Positions 60,572 through 64,000 of a stretch of 64,000 nt of DNA are shown piece after piece; position 1 is the stretch's first letter; every line of letters begins with the position of its first letter. Origin of the DNA: Nanosynbacter sp963524495 (GTDB taxonomy: Bacteria; Patescibacteriota; Saccharimonadia; Saccharimonadales; Saccharimonadaceae). The stretch spans positions 620,001 through 684,000 of the forward strand of contig CP128407.1 in assembly GCA_046846435.1 (NCBI GenBank), read 5' to 3'. A program made the translations under genes and the position numbers. Under the pieces are notes generated by a model, which worked only from the letters and a program-made list of their open reading frames with translations, did not search any database and had not been told where the DNA came from.

Positions 60572-62353
60572 TTATTGCTCCCTTGTTGCTCTCAAAACTT
60601 CCTCTAGCGTTGTCACGCCACGCAGCGACTTGACAAAACCGTCCGTCTGCATTGTCACCATTCCTTCAGTAATCGCCTGCTGCTGAATCTCATTACTAGT
60701 GGCATTGGCGGTGATCATCTTTTGGATTGGAATCGAAATACCGAGAACCTCGTAGATACCGACGCGCCCCTTGAAGCCATTATGGCCGCACTCGTCACAG
60801 CCCTCGGGATTTGGTCGCCATAAATATTGAATCGTTACGTCAGTCGAGCCGAGCGGTGTATTGCCACCAATCTTGTCAGCTGCCGCCTGCTGCTCCAGCG
60901 CATGTAATCGCTGCATCGAGCCCTGTTTGAGATTAAACATCTGAACGATGTAGGCCAGCTCTCCGGCGTCCGGCACATATTGCTGACGACAATGCATACA
61001 CAATCGCCGCACCAAGCGCTGGCCGATCACCGCCTTGACCGTCGAAGCGATCAAGAACGGCTCAATTCCCATGTCCAATAGACGCGGCAGACAGGTCGCT
61101 GCGTTATTGGTGTGGAGGGTTGAGAACACCAAGTGCCCGGTCAGCGCTGCCTGCACGCCCAGGTTAGCGGTCTCGCCGTCGCGAATCTCACCAACCATGA
61201 TGATGTTCGGGTCTTGGCGGAGCAGTGCGCGCAGTCCTGAAGCGAAGGTCATGCCGGCTTTTGAGTTAGTCTGGGTTTGGTTAACCCCGGGGATCTTGTA
61301 TTCAACCGGATCTTCAATGGTCGAGATATTCACATCTGGCGTATTAAGTTCTGATAGCACACTAAACAGGGAGGTCGATTTTCCCGAACCAGTCGGCCCG
61401 GTCACCAAGATCATACCATTTGGTTGTGCCATGGCGTCTTTAAGTGTACTCAGCGACAACCCCCAATAGCCGAGGCTATCGAGGGCAACTGCCTGGTTGG
61501 ACTCGTCCAAAATACGCATGACAATTTTCTCGCCATCAGCGATCGGCAGCGTCGACACACGCAGCGCGTATTGCTTACCAGAAACCTTAATCTTGAAGCG
61601 GCCATCTTGCGGCACGCGGCGTTCGTCAATTTTTAGATTTGACAAAATCTTGATACGACTAACCAGCGCGCCTTGGACATTGCGCGGCAACTTATTTACT
61701 TCCTTGAGTACACCATCAATTCGGTAACGAACCTGGACGAAATCCTCACGCGGCTCAATGTGGATGTCTGAGGCACCCGACTTGATAGCATATTCCAGCA
61801 GCAAGTTAACCGTCTGGGCGATTGGCGAATTCTCAGAAATCTCCTCCTCAGAGACATTTTGTGAATCTGACTCAGCACCGCTCTGGATTGACACCACCTC
61901 ATCCAGCTCATCGGTAATATTACCGCGATAATTCTCCAGGCAGTCAAGAATGTTATTTTTTGTCGCCAGGAACACCTTGATGTTGTAGCCAATCTCTTTC
62001 TGGATGAAGTTCAGCGCCTGCACATCATCCGGATCTTCCATCGCCAGGCTCAAGACGCCATTATCATCAGCCGCGAACAGTACAACATTATACTGGCGAG
62101 CGATGTGCTCGGGGATACGCTTGAGAACGTCGTCAGGAATATCCTTTGGCTCAATGGTCACAAACGGCACATTGATGTATTCGCCAATCTTTTGCCCGAG
62201 CTGTACCTCACTCAGGATTTTGTGCTCCAAGATAATCGTCTGCAATGAATGGTGCGTACGTTCCGCCTCCATCTTTAACTCGGCCAGCTGTGACTCAGAA
62301 ATTACCTCACCCTGGCGCAAAATCTTCTCAATACTACTGTCAGAAATGCGCAT
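60572..62353 (-). CDS. pilB: Type IV pilus extension ATPase PilB
   Basis: This 593-aa hexameric ATPase polymerises pilin. It has an N-terminal GspE/MshEN domain (~1-145), Asp box and Walker A VTGPTGSGKST (~330), Walker B LRQDPNIIMVGEIRD, a His box TGHLVFSTLHTN, and a zinc-binding region RRLCMHCRQQY plus GCDECGHNGFKG. The retraction ATPase PilT is not encoded here. It is first in the operon pilB-C-M-N-O. Confidence 0.96.
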   Translation of the reverse strand: MRISDSSIEKILRQGEVISESQLAELKMEAERTHHSLQTIILEHKILSEVQLGQKIGEYINVPFVTIEPKDIPDDVLKRIPEHIARQYNVVLFAADDNGVLSLAMEDPDDVQALNFIQKEIGYNIKVFLATKNNILDCLENYRGNITDELDEVVSIQSGAESDSQNVSEEEISENSPIAQTVNLLLEYAIKSGASDIHIEPREDFVQVRYRIDGVLKEVNKLPRNVQGALVSRIKILSNLKIDERRVPQDGRFKIKVSGKQYALRVSTLPIADGEKIVMRILDESNQAVALDSLGYWGLSLSTLKDAMAQPNGMILVTGPTGSGKSTSLFSVLSELNTPDVNISTIEDPVEYKIPGVNQTQTNSKAGMTFASGLRALLRQDPNIIMVGEIRDGETANLGVQAALTGHLVFSTLHTNNAATCLPRLLDMGIEPFLIASTVKAVIGQRLVRRLCMHCRQQYVPDAGELAYIVQMFNLKQGSMQRLHALEQQAAADKIGGNTPLGSTDVTIQYLWRPNPEGCDECGHNGFKGRVGIYEVLGISIPIQKMITANATSNEIQQQAITEGMVTMQTDGFVKSLRGVTTLEEVLRATREQ

Positions 62354-62370
62354 AATTACCCTTATGCTTG

Positions 62371-62399
62371 AGTATAGCGCATATCGTATGGGAGTTCAA
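62371..62399 (-). promoter_or_regulatory. Promoter of the pilB operon
   Basis: TTGAAC at 62394-62399 and TATACT at 62371-62376 have 17-bp spacing, 17 bp before the pilB ATG. Confidence 0.75.
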
Positions 62400-62437
62400 T
62401 AAAAAGAGAAAAAGTAGTACATGTTACAATATCAGAC

Positions 62438-63076
62438 ATGAACGATTTAGTAATTTCAGCAATCCTTTTTGATGTTGGTGGTGTACTTGTAAGTGACTAC
62501 GACATCCAAAGTGACCTGAGAAACGCCCTGCATAACCCCGAACATTTCGACCAACAATGGCCAAAAGCTTTGCACGACTACGAAAGCGGTTTCATAGACG
62601 AGAGCGTATTTCTGCAGAGGCTAGGTTGTGATCATCCATCCCCAGAGCAATACGATCGGCTAACTCGTGGCTTCCGCGATCATCAAGTATACTTCCAAAA
62701 TGTCATCACATTTGCACGTTCATTGACGACGCATGGACTACAGGTCGGTATCCTCAGTAATGCTATGCCGAGCCACTCTGCTATCTTGCGGCAAGCAGGT
62801 ATCTATGACGGTTTTAGGCCGTGTCTTTTATCGTGGCAGATTGGTCACCACAAACCTGAACGGGGTGCATTTACATCTGCCCTCTCAGCATTAAACCTAT
62901 CTGACCATCCAGAGCACGTACTGTTTATTGACAATCATCAAAATAACCTCGACGCAGCAGCGGCTTGTGGCATGCATACCCTCCTCGCAGTGCGCCAAGC
63001 AACACAAGCGCAAACTGAGCAAACGATCATTATGGGAATAACCGATAAACTACTGTCCCTTGGCGTCGTGCTATGA
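62438..63076 (+). CDS. HAD-superfamily hydrolase
   Basis: This 212-aa protein has HAD motif I as FDVGGVL (nucleophile Asp; the usual second Asp is Gly, as in many members), motif II VGILSNA, motif III Lys in GHHKPERG and motif IV LFIDNHQNN. A small helical cap lies between motifs I and II. It resembles YihX-type sugar or nucleotide phosphatases; the substrate is unknown. TACAAT at 62425-62430 lies seven nucleotides before the ATG. Confidence 0.88.
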   Translation: MNDLVISAILFDVGGVLVSDYDIQSDLRNALHNPEHFDQQWPKALHDYESGFIDESVFLQRLGCDHPSPEQYDRLTRGFRDHQVYFQNVITFARSLTTHGLQVGILSNAMPSHSAILRQAGIYDGFRPCLLSWQIGHHKPERGAFTSALSALNLSDHPEHVLFIDNHQNNLDAAAACGMHTLLAVRQATQAQTEQTIIMGITDKLLSLGVVL

Positions 63077-63418
63077 TCAGCGATTATCACCCCGCCCGTG
63101 CAGCTGCTGGCGGGCTTGGCGGCTGGCGAGCTTTTGGTTGTTCATCTGGGCAACTTCCTCGAGGCTAGAGCCGAGCAGGTGCGCCACTGCATTAACATAC
63201 CACAACACGTCGCCTAATTCTTTGAGAATTTCTGTGCGGTCATCGTCTGTCAGTATTCCCTGCTTGTCGCGAACCAGCTTTTTGAACTTTTCAGCCACTT
63301 CGCCCGATTCGCCAACCAGTCCAAGCACTTGCGCCATCAGTCGCGCATCAATCTCCCCATACTCATGCGTACCAATCAGTGTCGCGATGGCTTTCTTGGC
63401 GTACTCATCAATTGTCAT
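63077..63418 (-). CDS. MazG-like nucleotide pyrophosphohydrolase
   Basis: This ~113-aa protein has the all-alpha NTP-PPase motif: GLVGESGEVAEKFKK with the ExxE pair and KELGDVLWYVNAVA with the ExxD pair. Such enzymes remove non-canonical NTPs. GGAG precedes the ATG at 63418. The start overlaps the upstream Nudix gene by 11 nt, so the two nucleotide-cleaning enzymes are coupled. Confidence 0.88.
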   Translation of the reverse strand: MTIDEYAKKAIATLIGTHEYGEIDARLMAQVLGLVGESGEVAEKFKKLVRDKQGILTDDDRTEILKELGDVLWYVNAVAHLLGSSLEEVAQMNNQKLASRQARQQLHGRGDNR

Positions 63419-64000
63419 AGTTTCTCCTTTCAATTACCTCATTTAATTCTGCCACAAATTCCTCAAAAAAGAACGGGTCGTGAAAGAACGTCCGTGCTAC
63501 GATTTGCTCAACCGCTGGTGCTAAGTCATAATCCGCCAATCGATGCGGACGGGCCCACACCAATTCTCTGCCCGCCACGACCTCATCAGTCTCACCATAA
63601 AACACGTGCGCCAACGTTGATGATAATATTTCCTTCCCCACAAAGACACGAATATAGCAATCACCCGCGTGTGTCAGCGGCAGCTTGTCCACCGCTAATT
63701 TCTCGCGTACCTCCCGTTGAGCAGCAGCCGATACCGACTCGTCATCAATGTGTAGCTTGCCATAGGGCAGTGTCCAGGTGTCGACATGCGGCTGCTTAGT
63801 GCGCCGTTGGAGCAACACATCGCCATTGGCATTTTGGACGACAATCATAGTAATAATTTTTGGTTGGGTACGAATTTTGAGCGATTTAATACTAACTCTA
63901 TCGACATACGACAACCCCTCCCGCCCGAGACAGTATCCATCATCCGTCTTGATGACGAATCCTCGCTTCTTCAATATATTTAAGTGATAGGTATAGAGAT
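63408..64000 (-). CDS. Nudix protein with N-terminal winged helix, cut by the right edge
   Basis: The frame stays open to the right edge. The visible N-terminal part (TYHLNILKKRGFVIKTDDGYCLG) looks like the end of a winged-helix domain, followed by a Nudix domain (LPYGKLHIDDESVSAAAQREV). The Nudix helix reads REVREKLAV, lacking the usual EE, so it may bind but not hydrolyse, as in Nudix-related regulators. An internal TTG at 63974 is not likely to be the real start because the homology continues upstream of it. Confidence 0.75.
   Translation of the reverse strand, partial: LYTYHLNILKKRGFVIKTDDGYCLGREGLSYVDRVSIKSLKIRTQPKIITMIVVQNANGDVLLQRRTKQPHVDTWTLPYGKLHIDDESVSAAAQREVREKLAVDKLPLTHAGDCYIRVFVGKEILSSTLAHVFYGETDEVVAGRELVWARPHRLADYDLAPAVEQIVARTFFHDPFFFEEFVAELNEVIERRNYDN

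Noticed and set aside
1..64000. CRISPR arrays
   Set aside because: No regularly spaced direct repeats were seen anywhere, and no cas gene is present.
1..64000. Alternative genetic code with TGA as glycine
   Set aside because: TGA ends many genes at conserved C-termini and forms ATGA couplings; reading through it would extend proteins without homology.

Overview
The window reads as a Candidatus Saccharibacteria (TM7, Patescibacteria/CPR) chromosome. The evidence is the gene families and their order: a compact genome with many ATGA overlaps, LysM/CHAP and T4SS-linked CHAP hydrolases, a minimal type IV pilus set (pilB-C-M-N-O plus prepilins), a membrane-anchored ClpC-like ATPase, murT/gatD, MurB, an HTH-fused MurA, and NAD salvage instead of synthesis. 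TGA is used as a stop throughout, so the TGA=Gly code of Gracilibacteria/Absconditabacteria does not apply. All eight tRNA genes encode their CCA. At least 15 genes have a -10 hexamer only 6-8 nt before the start codon, so leaderless transcripts look common.

Layout. 0-4.2 kb: exonuclease I, ObgE and a LysM-CHAP hydrolase with a broken or frameshifted 5' end. 4.4-5.2 kb: a membrane protein. 5.3-25.5 kb: a likely 20-kb integrative element at the 3' end of tRNA-Glu. It carries a large serine recombinase at its right end, a ribbon-helix-helix regulator, a Replic_Relax-type protein, a T4SS operon (VirB2-, VirB6-, PrgI/VirB3-, split VirB4-, CHAP/VirB1- and VirD4-like), a MacB-type ABC transporter, an HxlR regulator, a GC-rich secreted protein, and a putative defence island (PLD nuclease, GHKL-ATPase fused to a HEPN/Ymh-type domain, 5mC methyltransferase). 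Just left of it is the 3' remnant of a second, related recombinase gene. 25.7-31.8 kb: an LPXTG surface protein, a sensor histidine kinase, a SAM methyltransferase, a receiver protein and FolD. 31.9-41.6 kb: tRNAs, an alpha-glucan phosphorylase, HTH-MurA, GlyA, two convergent pilin genes sharing a 122-bp inverted repeat, three minor prepilins and MurB. 41.6-48.8 kb: a glycine-zipper protein, the ClpC-like ATPase, MurT-GatD, tRNA-Pro and a CPBP-family membrane protein. 48.8-53.1 kb: two atypical convergent genes, NrtR-PncA-PncB and GpmA. 53.1-64 kb: Nudix, RNase Y, TsaB/TsaE, PRC-barrel, the pilO-N-M-C-B operon, a HAD hydrolase, MazG and a winged-helix Nudix protein cut by the window edge.

How the parts fit. 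The pilus operon (55.3-62.4 kb) and the prepilin cluster (37.5-40.3 kb) together supply most of a pilus, although PilT and the prepilin peptidase are not here. MurA, MurB, MurT/GatD and the CHAP hydrolases make and remodel peptidoglycan. The NrtR-PncA-PncB operon salvages nicotinamide or nicotinate, as expected of a host-dependent organism. The most unusual observations are the GHKL-HEPN/methyltransferase/PLD island, the inverted pilin pair that could exchange tails by inversion, the HTH-MurA fusion with a palindrome over its own promoter, and the stacked integrations at tRNA-Glu.
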